Part shown: piece after piece, positions 34,901 to 43,962 of the stretch | How the letters are laid out: each line of letters begins with the position of its first letter | How positions within the stretch are numbered: the stretch's first letter is position 1 | DNA from: Myoxocephalus aenaeus | Lineage: Eukaryota > Chordata > Actinopteri > Perciformes > Cottidae | Assembly: GCA_038501785.1 (NCBI GenBank) | Contig: JBAMJR010000189.1 | Span: 2,255,501 to 2,319,500, forward strand | Length of the DNA stretch: 64,000 nt | Direction: 5' to 3' | Made by a program: the position numbers and the translations under genes | Notes under the pieces: generated by a model | Seen by the model: the letters and a program-made list of their open reading frames with translations, nothing else | Databases searched by the model: none | What the model was told of the DNA's origin: nothing

Positions 34901-37900
34901 GCAATATAATGGGAAACGGAGCAACGGAAACTGGCAGACAAAAGGGACCAGAGAGAAACAAGGTGTTAACAATAAGGGACAGAAATGTTCTAGATGTGGC
35001 AGAGTGCATGCTAAAGAAGACAAATGTGCTGCACGTGATGCAGAATGCCACAAGTGTAAGAAGCTACATTTTGCAGCAGTATGCCGTTCCCGCGTGATCA
35101 ACGAGGTCACTGCACCCTACGAGGGAGGAGACGGAAGACACGTTCAATTCCTGGGGGAAATTACAGATGTGGACGACTCAAACAAGGCATGGACGGTAAA
35201 ACTGCCGGTGCAAGATATTAAAATTAACGTGATCAAGGGGCAACATGGCAGCAACTTGCTGAGCCGTAATGTAGCTATCGCTATGGGCTTAGTCAAGCGA
35301 ATAGAAGAAATTAAAAGCACAGAGCATTTGAGTGATGCCAGCCCAGCAGACATAGGCAGGCTGAAGATAAAGCCCATCAAAATCAGACTGCAGGAGGACG
35401 CTGTACCTACAGTGTGACTACGTCAAGACGTGTGTCAGTGCCTATTCTCTCTAAAGTAAAACAAGAACTGGACCACATGGTAGCCAGTGGTGTGATAGAG
35501 CCAATCAAAGAGCCCACAGAGTGGTGTGCTCCGATGGTTGCTGTACCCAAGAAGAACAAAGAGCGGCTAAGGATTTGTGTTGATCTAAAACGCCTGAATA
35601 AAGCAGTGAAGAGGGAGAAGTTTATTCTGCCCACCATATATGACATCCTACCTAAACTCACAGGCGCAAAGGTGTTTTCCCTTTTAGACGCAGCAAGTGG
35701 TTTCTGGCAGATACCACTAGACAAAGAGAGTGCCAAACTCACTACCTTCATAACTCCCTTTGGAAGGTATTTCTTTAATAGACTGCCATTTGGAATCACA
35801 AGTGCACCAGAAATCTTTCAACGTGAAATGACCGAGCTCTTGAAGGATCAAGAAGGCCTGGCGGTTTACATGGACGACATCCTCATTTATGCAGACTCAG
35901 AAGAAGTCCATGAAGTGAGACTCCAAAAGACTCTGGACACGCTGGAGAAGGCTGGTTTGAAGCTAAACCACGACAAATGTATCCTGCGCCAGCGACAACT
36001 CAAATACCTTGGACACTACGTTGATGAGCATGGCATTCGGCCAGATGAGGCTAAGGTCAAGGCTATCACTCAACTAGAGCCACCAAACAATGTCACTGAT
36101 CTGAGAAGGATCCTGGGTATGATACACTACTTAGGCAGGTACCGGCCAAACCTGTCTGAGGTCACCAAACCCCTCAACGACCTACTCAAAAACGACGTGA
36201 CATGGGCATGGAGTGCAGTGCAGGAGGAGGCCCTCAAGAAGGTAAAACAACTCATCACAGAGTCACCTGTCCTAGCATTCTACGATGTGAGTAAGCCTAC
36301 CATTATCAGTGCAGATGCTAGTAGCTATGACTTAGGTGGAGTCCTGCTTCAGAAACATGATGAACAGTTAAAACCAGTAGCGTTTTGTTCGAGAACACTC
36401 ACCAATGCTGAGCAGCGCTATGCACAAATTGAAAAAGAGTGTCTCGCTGCAGTGTGGGCCTGTGAGAAGTTTTCCAGGTACCTCTATGGATTAGATTCCT
36501 TTACTCTACAGAGTGATCACAAGCCACTTATTCCCTTGATAAACTGTAAAGATCTGGACACGGTTCCTATGAGGTGTCAGAGACTTTTACTACGTATGAT
36601 GCGTTACAACCATACAGCCGTGTATGTGCCGGGGAAACAACTTATCATAGCAGATACACTGTCTAGACATCCCCAGGCTGCTGTCATACAGGAAATCTCG
36701 GAGCTGACCAGTGAAATAGAAGCCTATGCGAAAGCAATCCACGAGTCATGGCCCATTTCACCCACCAATCTCGACATGGTCAAACAGCAGACCCTACAGG
36801 ACGCAGAACTGCAGATGGTTCAACACTATGTGACGTCGGGATGGCCCAAGTATGCTGTTAAGGTGCCTGATAAGGTAAAAGACTACTACACTTTCAGACA
36901 TCACCTCACAGTTTCAGAAGGACTGGTGCTGTATAATGATAGAATAGTAGTGCCACGAATGATGCGGTCTGAAATATTACAGCGCATACATGATGGACAT
37001 CAGGGCATAGTGAAGTGCCGGGAGCGGGCTAGGTGTAGTGTGTGGTGGCCTGGAGTAAGCAAGCACATCCAGGATGCTGTCAGTACATGTAAGGACTGTC
37101 AGGAGTCCAAGCCGACCCAGAAGAAAGAACCTCTGATCACTACCCCGCTACCCAGTCGCCCATGGGAAAGAGTAGCAGCCGACATATGTGAGCTGAACAA
37201 ACAGAACTACTTAGTAGTTGTAGACTATTTTTCACGATATATAGAAATAGCCTACCTCAATGACATGTCAGGTGAAACCACGAGAGCTAAGCTGAAGAAC
37301 ATCTTTGCTAGATGGGGGTGCCCAAATGAACTAGTCACAGACAATGGTCCCCAATTTTCTGGCAGAGCTTTCGTGCAGTTCTCTAAGGACTATGATTTCA
37401 GACATATCACTTCCAGCCCTCACTACCCTCAAGCAAACGGTGAGGCAGAAAGAGCTGTGCAGACAGCCAAACGGATCTTGAAACAAACTGACCTGTTCTT
37501 AGTCCTTTTGGTCTACAGAGCGACCCCGCTTCAAGCCACAGGTGTGAGCCCAGCTCAGCTGATGCTTGGAAGGCAAATCCGTACCACAGTACCTACACTG
37601 GAGGCTAATCTCCAACCGGGATGGCCAGACCTCCACAAAGTGAGACAGAGCGATGAGAGGATGAAACAGAGCTACAGACGGACCTACAACGACAAGAATA
37701 ACGTCAGAACTCTACCAGACCTTCAGCCTGGAACCAGCGTTGCTGTGAAGCTGGATAATGAAAGAGGCTGGACAAAGTCTGCTTCGGTCCTAAAGCAAGG
37801 TGACACACCAAGGTCATACCTAGTACAGACGGATAAAGGAGTACTGCGCTGAAGGGACGGATGTATAGTGAACGATGGAGACTTGAACTCATCTGGTTCT

Positions 37901-39815
37901 GATGCAGAAACATCTCCAGAAACATCTCCAGTTACTATGACACAGACTTCAACGCGCACAACCTCCAGCGGCAGAGTTGTAAAACCACCAGACCGATACG
38001 GAGAGTATGTTCAGTAGTTAGGACGTAGCCTGCATCATGTGGCAGAATAATCCACTGCAGCTATGTTGGTGACTGGTAGTCCACCCAGATCCCAATAGTT
38101 CAGGTTTATGTTGAATAACTGTTTAGTTAACAATAAAAATATATAAAACTGTTAAGTTTAAATCCTGAAGAGATTTTGAAAGTAAATGTATGTTGTTATG
38201 AAACTGTGTTACTTAATAGAACATTTGTTCTGAGTTACAAAGAACAGTTAGTCATGCAGAAGATGTTGACAGATGATATTGTGCCTTTTTGCAGCATGTC
38301 TTAAATGACTCAAAGAAAGGGTGATGTAATGTAATGGTACTATTTAATAGACATACAGAGCGGAGTGATCTGTGTGTGATATCGGAGGGGGACGTGTTCG
38401 GTCCGCAGTCCGCTGTCGGAGTTATACGAACCTGTCAGTGACAGTCTCGGTGTTGTGCTAATGTTAAGATAATGAAGCTAGCCGAAGATTCAACGGTCTC
38501 CTAAGCTTATTATACACGTAACACTACAAACCGTCAGCTCGTTCCAACGTAGCGAGAAGTTTCAGGGCGGAGGAAACGGAACTTAAGGAACCGTCGTGGG
38601 CGTGGTCACGCTGTTTTACTCGAATAGATTTTATTGTTAATATTTGCTCCTACTCTACTGGTTACGGCTAGTAATTACGCTCCAAAATGATGAACTATTA
38701 CTACTTTAGCGGAAAATAATAGTAACTCCGTAAAAATTACTCCAACGTTTTTCCTGTGCACTTTAAGGGAATTGAAGTAAAATGATCATGTTTTCCGCTT
38801 CCTCCCCCTTGTATCAGCCGCTGTTGGTGCTTACTATTAGAACTCAAGGAAGGATGCATGTGCAGGAGGGCGGCTCAGCACACCTTTGAATTGCAGAGCA
38901 ACTCAAAAGACTGAATCCCTTCATACCTTCCTGCATGAGGATGCCTTTGTAGAGCAGGTTGAGAGTGTCCTCCTGAACGGAAACCTCGATGGCCACGTCC
39001 TCCTCCAAAGAGCTGAGCCAGAACTTCTGGTCCCACAACAGATTCTCCATGCACTGACCCAGGAAACCTGGAGAGGAGATGTGAATGAGTCCACTGAGTT
39101 CTAAACCGTAACCTCTGGCGTCAGCTCTAAATAATACAATGATTATCTTTTGCTTGTATTGCCTTATTGCAAATATTTAAGTTGAAATCCCACTGTTAGG
39201 GACTACAACTACTACTGCATTCCAAACCTACCTATTGTGTAATATGTGGTGAACTTCCATATTTCCTCAAATGTTTTGAATGACACAAAAATAACTTTCT
39301 CTTCACTGTTGATGGAGATGAGATGAGTAGACAGCTCCTGTAGACAGAGGGAAAAGAAAAGATTATTCATTAAATATTTACACTTTTAAAAAGAAAGTTT
39401 TAAACTTCACCCTCAAGTTTTTTAATCATTTTTATAATATTTTTGTCATATTTATCTTTCTATAAAATGACGTGTATTTTTCCATATGAAAGAAAACAAT
39501 ATATGTTAATTATTCAGCAGTTTTTCTGGACTTTGAGACTTCGAGATTCCTGAAGCAAATGGATGAATCAAAGTGAAGAACCTGTAACTTCTAAAAGGAT
39601 ATTTATATATATGTATTGAAAATAGTTATTTTTGTTTTATTTTTGTAAGTCAAAACATAACTAATATAACAACATAACTACTTTCAACACAAAACTTTAA
39701 GCTGCTTGAATTCTGACTACTAGAATGCAGAACAGCAAACCATGCAGACAGCTTTTACAACTGGATTCATTCATAATTAATGGAGGAAGTGGACTTTTGT
39801 ACTGCTTCAAATGCC

Positions 39816-39898
<83 letters not shown>

Positions 39899-42731
39899 TG
39901 TGAGTGTGCGTGTGCGTGTGTCAGCAGCCGTACCGTGAACAGAGCGTTGACCTCGGTGCTGTCAGCTTGCAGAGTGCGCAGTTTCCCTCTCAGCATTTCC
40001 TGGAACTCCTCGTCTGCAGGAAGGCGCTCCGGACCCCCGACCACCTCCAGCAGCAGCGGCAGAGCTGGACACACGGCACACCATCACCACGTGGACCGCA
40101 CCGCGTTTGTCCTCTGGTCACTTTGCATTGCATGAGAAGATCACACAGCGTGTAACAGTGGATTTGGGGAGTTATACCGAAGTCAGGAAGTGGATCATAA
40201 CTCACTTTATTGAACTGACTTGACATCCACTTCACTTAAACACACATTATGTTATTTTCTGCAGCTAAAGGTCTCTCAATCAAAACAAAAAGTTTGGTGA
40301 TGTGGGGAAGTGTAGCGTGGGATCATGGGAGTTGCAGATGTTTTTACCATGAGGTCTCTGCCTCTCCAAAACAAACGGACCTGCTGGTTCAAACCGGTAA
40401 AAAAAAAACTGAACTTCACGGATATCGTAAGTTTAATACGTCCGATGTCTATAATCCTTCATAAAGTTAAAAACCACCACGATCTACACAGTGAATGATA
40501 AAAAACCTGGCTTCAGACTAGATAAAAAGTCAACTTATGATCAGCTTCCGGCAGACAACCACAGCACATGACTAAAGGTCAGATATGGGCGAGCGAATGA
40601 AACGCACCGCTACCTTCATTAAAAATGACAGATTTCTCTGGTTTGAAAATTGTTGGAATCATTTGGGACAACTCAACAAAATATATACGTTCTCGTCTTT
40701 TTCAGACTTTTCAATGTGTTACACACTAAACCTTTAACTTGCAGAAGCCTAAAATACAGATTGGTTTCTTTTATCGGGTCGCCTGCAGCAGCCTTCGTGA
40801 GTCCAGTCATGTACTACGTTCCTGACCACCAGCCGTTAGAGGACTCTACCTCTCTGTGTTAATGTTTGAGTGAGCTGAGCAGTTTCTGCTGCTTTGGTGA
40901 AAACACTTAACTGGTGCAATAAAATAAGATACACAATTATAATTACATATAATAGTGTTGGAAGGAAAAGAAGTTCTGGTATGTGTAGAACTGAGTTTTA
41001 CTTGTAAAATGGTCTGAAACTAGGTTGTCCTTTATCCCCTAGGCTACGATAGAGATTCACAAAGACAGAAAGTAGGATTATTGCAAAAGAATCAATGATT
41101 TGCACCACATTTAACATCCTTGTTGTGTGGTGTGTTTGATGCGTGCTGAGACGGATGTTGGGGTTTGACACTGAGCTCCTTTTGAACTCATCTAGTGATC
41201 TAAATTGATGACGGCAGTGAGACCATCTCACAGATTAATAAGTGACATCAGAGAAATGTACAGGTTCAAGGTATAAAAAATCTCCCACATGACTTCCCAC
41301 TGAGGGCCGGTCATGTGTTCTCTTATGACTCATCGAGGCGGACAGTATAACTAAAAGAAATATTTTATGAGGGATTTCTTTACCAGGAAGGGTAGCAGTG
41401 TTCATGTTTACAATGTTTACTGAGGGAATACATCAAGAGAAGTAGAGTCATTTTCTATAGACTTCTATACAACCAGAGGAGTCGCCCCCTGTGGCCAATA
41501 GAGAGCTTGCAGCTTTAAGGCACTTCCACATTAGTTTCACTTTTCAGAACCGGAGGTTGCTCCCTGATTTAACAAGACAGATATTTTTTAATTGGTTCAG
41601 TATCGAGAGAGAACGCTGCAGACGGCAGACTCTAAACGGGCTGCAATACAAGCCTTGCATGCAATGCACACTTTCTATGTGCATCCACTAAAAGTCTTTG
41701 GCACTGTGGATTAGTGGTAGAGCGGGGTCGTCCTTCAATCAGAGGATCGGCGGTTCAATCTTCTCGAGTGAGACGCTTAACCCCAAATTGCTCCCGCAGG
41801 CTACGCTGTGTGAATGTTGTATGAATGCTAATTTGAATCCTGCCAAATGGTTACAGCCCATGTCACGTGTCGCTGGATCGATTCCAACTGCGGAATCCTT
41901 GTTGCCCGTCTCACCTCACGTTCCCAGTTTGCCTCTACACTTTCATCCTTCCAATGAAGGCGCAAAAAGACATTCATCTCATGATTCAAAAGAATCATCT
42001 CAAACAGAAGAACATGAAGTTACCCGTTGGGACGTTCTCCTCACTCGACAAAGTTCTCCTCAGACTTGAAGAATCCCTGGCGAAGCCACGCACTGTGAAG
42101 AACATGAAGAGGCTTACTTTCATTTCAAGTACTATTACAGATCTCCCAACATTTGGTGAGATCTTGACCGTACATCCATAAATTTACCCAAAAATATATT
42201 TAAATATTCATAAATTCTGGATTTTTCAATGAGGGGATGACATTTTTATATTTTTAGAACAGAGTAATTTAACCTCATTATAACTGTATACAGTCCAGTA
42301 TGTGTCTTAAAACATGTCTGGAGGGGATTTTTAAGATATTATTGTGTGTCATGCTAATTTGGTCCATTAGTTTCCCATAAAAACTACTTAAGCAATGGAG
42401 ATATAATGCATTCATCTATATCACCATTTTAATTAAAATAAAAGAAGACATTACAGATAACTGTTTTAATAGAATAATATATTATATGATATAATGATAT
42501 ACTTTCATATAAATATTAGGCCACGGCTTCATAATGACTTTTATAATTTGGTACATTGAGACATTGATATCCTATTGCTGTGGCTCTGAAGTTCTGTGGA
42601 AGTATTAGAACAAGCAGCCTCGTACCTCTTCTGCCGGGTCGGTTGGGTTTCTCCGCCACCTGCCGGTGCTGCTGGCCGTCTGTGGAGCTCTTTCTCCGGG
42701 GCCCGCTGTCTCGGTCCGAGCGGGCCGACAT
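25013..42731 (-). CDS. sh3tc1: SH3 domain and tetratricopeptide repeat protein 1 (18 exons)
   Basis: Minus-strand exons in order: 42626-42731, 39934-40064, 39232-39337, 38927-39067, 32762-32960, 32595-32671, 32318-32507, 32098-32228, 31908-31946, 30457-31815, 30003-30143, 29185-29406, 28918-29098, 28112-28262, 27854-27976, 27218-27368, 26207-26403, 25013-25267. Together they form 3900 nt with every junction in phase: 1299 residues, against roughly 1340 in mammals. SH3-like sequence lies at about residues 228-320; TPR-type helical repeats run from about 400 to the end. The C terminus (DPFDAAGYYHLALAAAMDLG, then YHNFLIDRELSLFFYQKARA) is characteristic. SH3TC1 was preferred to its paralogue SH3TC2 on recalled similarity and because htra3 is adjacent. 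It is a presumed scaffold; the molecular function of SH3TC1 is poorly known. Intron 4 carries a Gypsy element. Confidence 0.95.
26207..26403 (-). CDS. sh3tc1: sh3tc1 exon 17
   Basis: Encodes QCLNERVAYHRLASLYHCLD, QYELAEHYYLKTLTL and LFDEETLYYVRVYQTLGDIM: TPR units almost identical to family consensus. Donor GTAAGG. Confidence 0.94.
27218..27368 (-). CDS. sh3tc1: sh3tc1 exon 16
   Basis: Encodes DRALPIAVKISCVRSRLRLC, NKLTELMLSLKLYEEAVEFA and QTALDISITL. Acceptor CATGTAG, donor GTACGG. Confidence 0.92.
27470..27690. repeat. Dispersed fish repeat (catagactgtatataagaag type)
   Basis: Contains catagactgtatataagaag and aaccggaggagtcaccccct. A related segment with gacttctatacaacc and gaggagtcgccccct occurs at 41450-41500. 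Probably a short non-autonomous element; family not assigned. Confidence 0.45.
27854..27976 (-). CDS. sh3tc1: sh3tc1 exon 15
   Basis: Encodes AAQDVALSTGDTGFILKLLE and AAGDIFFNSSQERDKAITFY. In-phase 123-nt exon with donor GTATGG. Confidence 0.92.
28112..28262 (-). CDS. sh3tc1: sh3tc1 exon 14
   Basis: Encodes AYRAALDYTKTSLGISIDLG and CREKEAYGWLQAGKIYHLVD, close to the mammalian [20 protein letters not shown] region. Acceptor GTGTTCAG, donor GTCTGA. Confidence 0.93.
28830..28917. repeat. (CA)n microsatellite at sh3tc1 splice donor
   Basis: About 44 CA units on the plus strand, (GT)n in the transcript. It begins exactly at the exon 13/intron 13 boundary, so its first GT is the splice donor. Confidence 0.95.
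28918..29098 (-). CDS. sh3tc1: sh3tc1 exon 13 (donor inside (GT)n)
   Basis: Encodes QLTATRHLCHMYGCESPDQA, QCIIYSQHLVQLL and EAISQLYLTLGTER. The exon ends GAAAG and the intron starts directly with a run of about 44 GT units (transcript strand), so the splice donor is the edge of a microsatellite. The frame continues cleanly into exon 14. Confidence 0.9.
29185..29406 (-). CDS. sh3tc1: sh3tc1 exon 12
   Basis: Encodes LLCLKGGAKGLAQRHLTEAV, QLFSELDEEGHEANFITVLL and GKGCLEWALLLAINANLLD: TPR units. Donor GTAAGT. Confidence 0.93.
29768..29905 (+). mobile_element. L2/Maui-like LINE 3' tail
   Basis: Nearly identical to 1288-1421: gagtttttcctgatcc..., atgttgggctatataaaata and a GAATT-type tail. It sits in sh3tc1 intron 11, antisense to the gene. 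Confidence 0.8.
30003..30143 (-). CDS. sh3tc1: sh3tc1 exon 11
   Basis: Encodes VVLNMRGVALRCMGDLRRAA and ESYQAAVDICQEYEDMPNWA: one TPR unit. Acceptor ACACACAG, donor GTAAGA. Confidence 0.93.
30457..31815 (-). CDS. sh3tc1: sh3tc1 exon 10: large TPR exon
   Basis: 1359-nt exon encoding about 453 residues. It contains the conserved RLCFLLGKLCAGRSKFSQAR-VYFEEAL block, ASIYSNLVPIYL, KMAEARACHLLAKHH and many TPR-like helical pairs. The acceptor is CTCTTTTACAG. The donor is GTCGGT, a weak 5' splice site, but it is required by the frame and by homology to exon 11. Confidence 0.95.
31908..31946 (-). CDS. sh3tc1: sh3tc1 exon 9 (39-nt micro-exon)
   Basis: Thirteen-codon exon, DMISDQDAEEKTS, with acceptor TTCAATCTCAG and donor GTAAGT. 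Its length is a multiple of three, so skipping would keep the frame; regulated skipping is possible but not shown. Confidence 0.8.
32098..32228 (-). CDS. sh3tc1: sh3tc1 exon 8
   Basis: Encodes DSADIFLDGEEGTFFSLQED and a lysine-rich helix (KVIEETNALLKKKSQNDIGH). It corresponds to the mammalian segment after the SH3 domain (SAIFLNEEEKSFFSEG). Acceptor TTCTTCCAG, donor GTGAGA. Confidence 0.9.
32318..32507 (-). CDS. sh3tc1: sh3tc1 exon 7: SH3 domain
   Basis: Encodes a recognisable SH3 fold: ATVEYDAEGPDELSVAPGD (ALYDY-like and E-L-x-hydrophobic-x-x-G-D motifs), HIIIVG, CFDWFTG (the W position) and GEVGLVKTSLVEPY (G-x-V-x-x-SLV). Donor GTGAGT. No open reading frame longer than about 60 codons with a start codon marks this exon, so it is easily missed. 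Confidence 0.92.
32595..32671 (-). CDS. sh3tc1: sh3tc1 exon 6
   Basis: Short exon encoding WFLKSCAESTLVGDGKPSCD and FPLQF. Acceptor CTGTCCACAG, donor GTAAGT; phases join exons 5 and 7. Confidence 0.88.
32762..32960 (-). CDS. sh3tc1: sh3tc1 exon 5: SH3-like segment
   Basis: Begins GSLFASCSTNQMFDSS; contains GGDLYLEQGDIAQFEPPFLG and WTVLCLADGA, then ends EPVVPFHQ, matching the PFHQW junction of the mammalian protein. Acceptor GTGTCCTCAG, donor GTAAGT. Confidence 0.92.
33660..34301 (+). repeat. Gypsy 5' LTR (with MITE insertion)
   Basis: Starts TGTAATGTAATGG and ends CGTAATACTACA. Without the insertion it is 204 bases, equal to the 3' LTR. Confidence 0.95.
33853..34282. mobile_element. hAT-type MITE inside Gypsy 5' LTR
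   Basis: Perfect 13-bp inverted termini TAGGGTGACCAGA / TCTGGTCACCCTA with an exact 8-bp duplication TTATACAC (33845-33852, 34283-34290). It contains a G-homopolymer (33899-33922) and an inner direct repeat of cataccatttccaaaacttg type (34089-34130, 34135-34178). No coding capacity. Confidence 0.93.
34314..35417 (+). pseudogene. Gypsy gag with truncated protease
   Basis: ATG at 34314 lies one base after the primer-binding site; upstream in-frame codons are LTR or MITE sequence. Encodes a Ty3-type capsid (FDFSRPDQWPEWRQRFHRFR, then HERARFHQRTQKHGETAEEY) and a zinc-knuckle-like region (CSRCGRVHAKEDKCAARDAE, CHKCKK). The region after about 35190 jumps from the start of protease to its end (NLLSRNVAIAMGLVKRIEEI): the D-[ST]-G active site is absent. 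The frame stops at a TGA (35415-35417) and pol continues in the -1 frame, consistent with a one-base loss near 35408. Confidence 0.88.
35414..37852 (+). CDS. Gypsy pol: reverse transcriptase, RNase H, integrase
   Basis: 812 codons open without interruption. Reverse transcriptase: WCAPMVAVPKKN, LDAASGFWQIPL, LPFGITSAPE and the catalytic YMDD. RNase H: ISADASSYDLGGVLL, a KECLAAVWA helix and SDHKPL. Integrase: H-x-C-C zinc region (HDGHQGIVKCRERA, CSVW, CKDCQ), then core residues in DYFSRY, TDNGPQFSG and NGEAE. The first codon is GTG in the polyprotein, not a start; pol needs fusion or frameshifting from gag. The frame ends early after GVLR; a related C-terminal reading continues past the stop to about 38017. 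Confidence 0.93.
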   Translation: MTTSRRVSVPILSKVKQELDHMVASGVIEPIKEPTEWCAPMVAVPKKNKERLRICVDLKRLNKAVKREKFILPTIYDILPKLTGAKVFSLLDAASGFWQIPLDKESAKLTTFITPFGRYFFNRLPFGITSAPEIFQREMTELLKDQEGLAVYMDDILIYADSEEVHEVRLQKTLDTLEKAGLKLNHDKCILRQRQLKYLGHYVDEHGIRPDEAKVKAITQLEPPNNVTDLRRILGMIHYLGRYRPNLSEVTKPLNDLLKNDVTWAWSAVQEEALKKVKQLITESPVLAFYDVSKPTIISADASSYDLGGVLLQKHDEQLKPVAFCSRTLTNAEQRYAQIEKECLAAVWACEKFSRYLYGLDSFTLQSDHKPLIPLINCKDLDTVPMRCQRLLLRMMRYNHTAVYVPGKQLIIADTLSRHPQAAVIQEISELTSEIEAYAKAIHESWPISPTNLDMVKQQTLQDAELQMVQHYVTSGWPKYAVKVPDKVKDYYTFRHHLTVSEGLVLYNDRIVVPRMMRSEILQRIHDGHQGIVKCRERARCSVWWPGVSKHIQDAVSTCKDCQESKPTQKKEPLITTPLPSRPWERVAADICELNKQNYLVVVDYFSRYIEIAYLNDMSGETTRAKLKNIFARWGCPNELVTDNGPQFSGRAFVQFSKDYDFRHITSSPHYPQANGEAERAVQTAKRILKQTDLFLVLLVYRATPLQATGVSPAQLMLGRQIRTTVPTLEANLQPGWPDLHKVRQSDERMKQSYRRTYNDKNNVRTLPDLQPGTSVAVKLDNERGWTKSASVLKQGDTPRSYLVQTDKGVLR
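38325..38528 (+). repeat. Gypsy 3' LTR
   Basis: 204 bases, starts TGTAATGTAATGG and ends CGTAACACTACA. Two substitutions relative to the 5' LTR. Confidence 0.95.
38927..39067 (-). CDS. sh3tc1: sh3tc1 exon 4
   Basis: Encodes GFLGQCMENLLWDQKFWLSS and on to LLYKGILMQEG. Donor GTATGA. Its 3' intron (32961-38926) is about 6 kb because it contains the Gypsy element at 33660-38528. Confidence 0.92.
39232..39337 (-). CDS. sh3tc1: sh3tc1 exon 3
   Basis: Encodes ELSTHLISINSEEKVIFVSF and KTFEEIWKFTTYYTI; the KTFEEIWKF string is strongly conserved in SH3TC proteins. Acceptor CTGTCTACAG, donor GTAGGT. Confidence 0.92.
39819..39921. repeat. (TG)n microsatellite in sh3tc1 intron 2
   Basis: About 39 TG units, then TGAG- and TGCG-type variants up to 39921. 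On the transcript the (CA)n begins about 13 bases after the exon 2 donor. Confidence 0.94.
39934..40064 (-). CDS. sh3tc1: sh3tc1 exon 2
   Basis: Encodes LPLLLEVVGGPERL and a helical segment (EMLRGKLRTLQADSTEVNAL) equivalent to the mammalian LRGQLRLLENDS region. Donor GTACGG at 39933; the intron then runs into a (CA)n tract 13 bases later (transcript strand). Confidence 0.88.
41697..41830 (+). mobile_element. tRNA-derived SINE-like fragment
   Basis: ttagtggtagagcgg resembles a tRNA A box and ggttcaatctt a B box, spaced as in a tRNA. It is followed by gcttaaccccaaattgctcc and gctgtgtgaatgttgtatga, typical fish SINE body sequence. Probably a SINE rather than a working tRNA gene. A related body fragment is at 59590-59690. 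Confidence 0.6.
42626..42731 (-). CDS. sh3tc1: sh3tc1 exon 1
   Basis: Encodes a basic N terminus starting MSARSDRDSGPRR from the first in-frame ATG (42731-42729). A TTG two codons upstream is not a credible start. The exon ends in phase 1 at a GTACGAG donor. Less conserved than the rest, so the start is the least certain part of the gene. Confidence 0.75.
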
Positions 42732-43780
42732 GTCCAATAGAACCGCGCAGTCTCCCGCGCTCCCGGTGACAGTCAGCGGCTCAGCATCACATGCTCAGTG
42801 CGCGGGCGGACAACGAAAGTCCGCTAAGTATTGAGACACGTCAAGCACACTATAGTGAGCGTCCGGGGGGTTCCTTTCAAAATAAAAGTCACTTCAATAA
42901 AAAAATATAATAAACAAATTTACCTCGACTGACCTCTATATCAGTGGTTTGTGCACATATAAGTCTGAGGTTCCACAAAACAAAAGTATAACAAATAAAT
43001 GAATTGCACATGGAGATCAAAATTGAAACACCCGTCTTTAGAGGATAATATAAAATTAACAAGTTTGACAAGGAGATTTTTTTCATATATTCTCCAAATA
43101 ATGTTCTTGTATCTGTATTAATGAAATTGCTAGATGTATTCAATTCACACTGTTACGTATTTATTGGGGTTTGCATTGGTGGAAGTTGATATTTTGGCCT
43201 CTTCTTATTCACCTAATTTGTTATTTTATTTACTTATTTGTATCTTTATGTATTTGTTCAGTATTTCTTATGAAGCTGGCCATGAACTTAAGTGCAACAT
43301 GGGTTTTTGGCAGCAGCAGTTTTGTGTGTGCTGTAACGGGACGTTTCCTGCATTACTCCGGTTAACTTGACTCAAACACTTTTCTGTCATGGGCCTGAAC
43401 ACTTATCAAATGTATCAAATTCAATCCGTTTGTGATATTTCTTCTTGTTTGTTTTTTCATTCATATATCTGCATAGCCATTTAAATAACAAGATCTTTAC
43501 TTGAATGGAGATTCAAGTATGAAAACGTTCCTACAATCCTTCCTCACAATTCAAGTGTCAGCTTTCAAGTTAATAATCACTCACTGAACAAATACAGCTC
43601 AATCTCTAAATGGGTCTGACGGGGGACTCAGGGCTACATTTTATTTATGCTCCTCCATAAAGACCAGCTGGAATAATGTCCTATATAACCTTGTATTTTC
43701 TTACTTTTTCTATCCTAAAAGTTCCCCCCAAAGTTTGCCTCTCTGTTTGGTTGTTGTATGGGGGCTGGGGTGAGCATTCG
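42732..43780. other. sh3tc1 5' flank
   Basis: GC-rich to about 42850, then AT-rich. No recognisable exon, RNA gene or transposon terminus. Confidence 0.4.
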
Positions 43781-43786
43781 ATCCAG

Positions 43787-43876
43787 AGTGAGTGAGTGAG
43801 TGAGTGTGTGAGTGAGTGAGTGAGTGAGTGAGTGAGTGAGTGAGTGAGTGAGTGAGTGAGTGAGTGAGTGTGTGTG

Positions 43877-43962
<86 letters not shown>

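Larger units (their letters stand above)
33660..38528 (+). mobile_element. Ty3/Gypsy LTR retrotransposon, recent, in sh3tc1 intron 4
   Basis: LTRs 33660-34301 (204 bases plus a 430-bp MITE and its 8-bp duplication) and 38325-38528 (204 bases) differ at only two positions, so insertion was recent. A primer-binding-site candidate tggtgtcagaag follows the 5' LTR directly (34302-34313), and a purine tract caaagaaagggtga precedes the 3' LTR. Gag and a long pol frame are present. Flanks (..agaattc / aaccgtc..) show no target duplication. Orientation is antisense to sh3tc1. Confidence 0.95.

Noticed and set aside
33653..38535. Target duplication for the Gypsy element
   Set aside because: Looked for 4-6 bp matches at both flanks (agaattc and aaccgtc); none found, so not claimed.
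41697..41770. Functional tRNA gene
   Set aside because: A- and B-box-like strings are present, but the sequence continues into a SINE body and no clean acceptor stem could be drawn.
25013..42731. sh3tc2 instead of sh3tc1
   Set aside because: The C-terminal exons and the htra3 neighbour match SH3TC1; SH3TC2 lies in a different neighbourhood (ABLIM3, ADRB2).
42735..42737. TTG two codons upstream as sh3tc1 start
   Set aside because: Not a normal vertebrate start; the ATG at 42731 is in the same frame.
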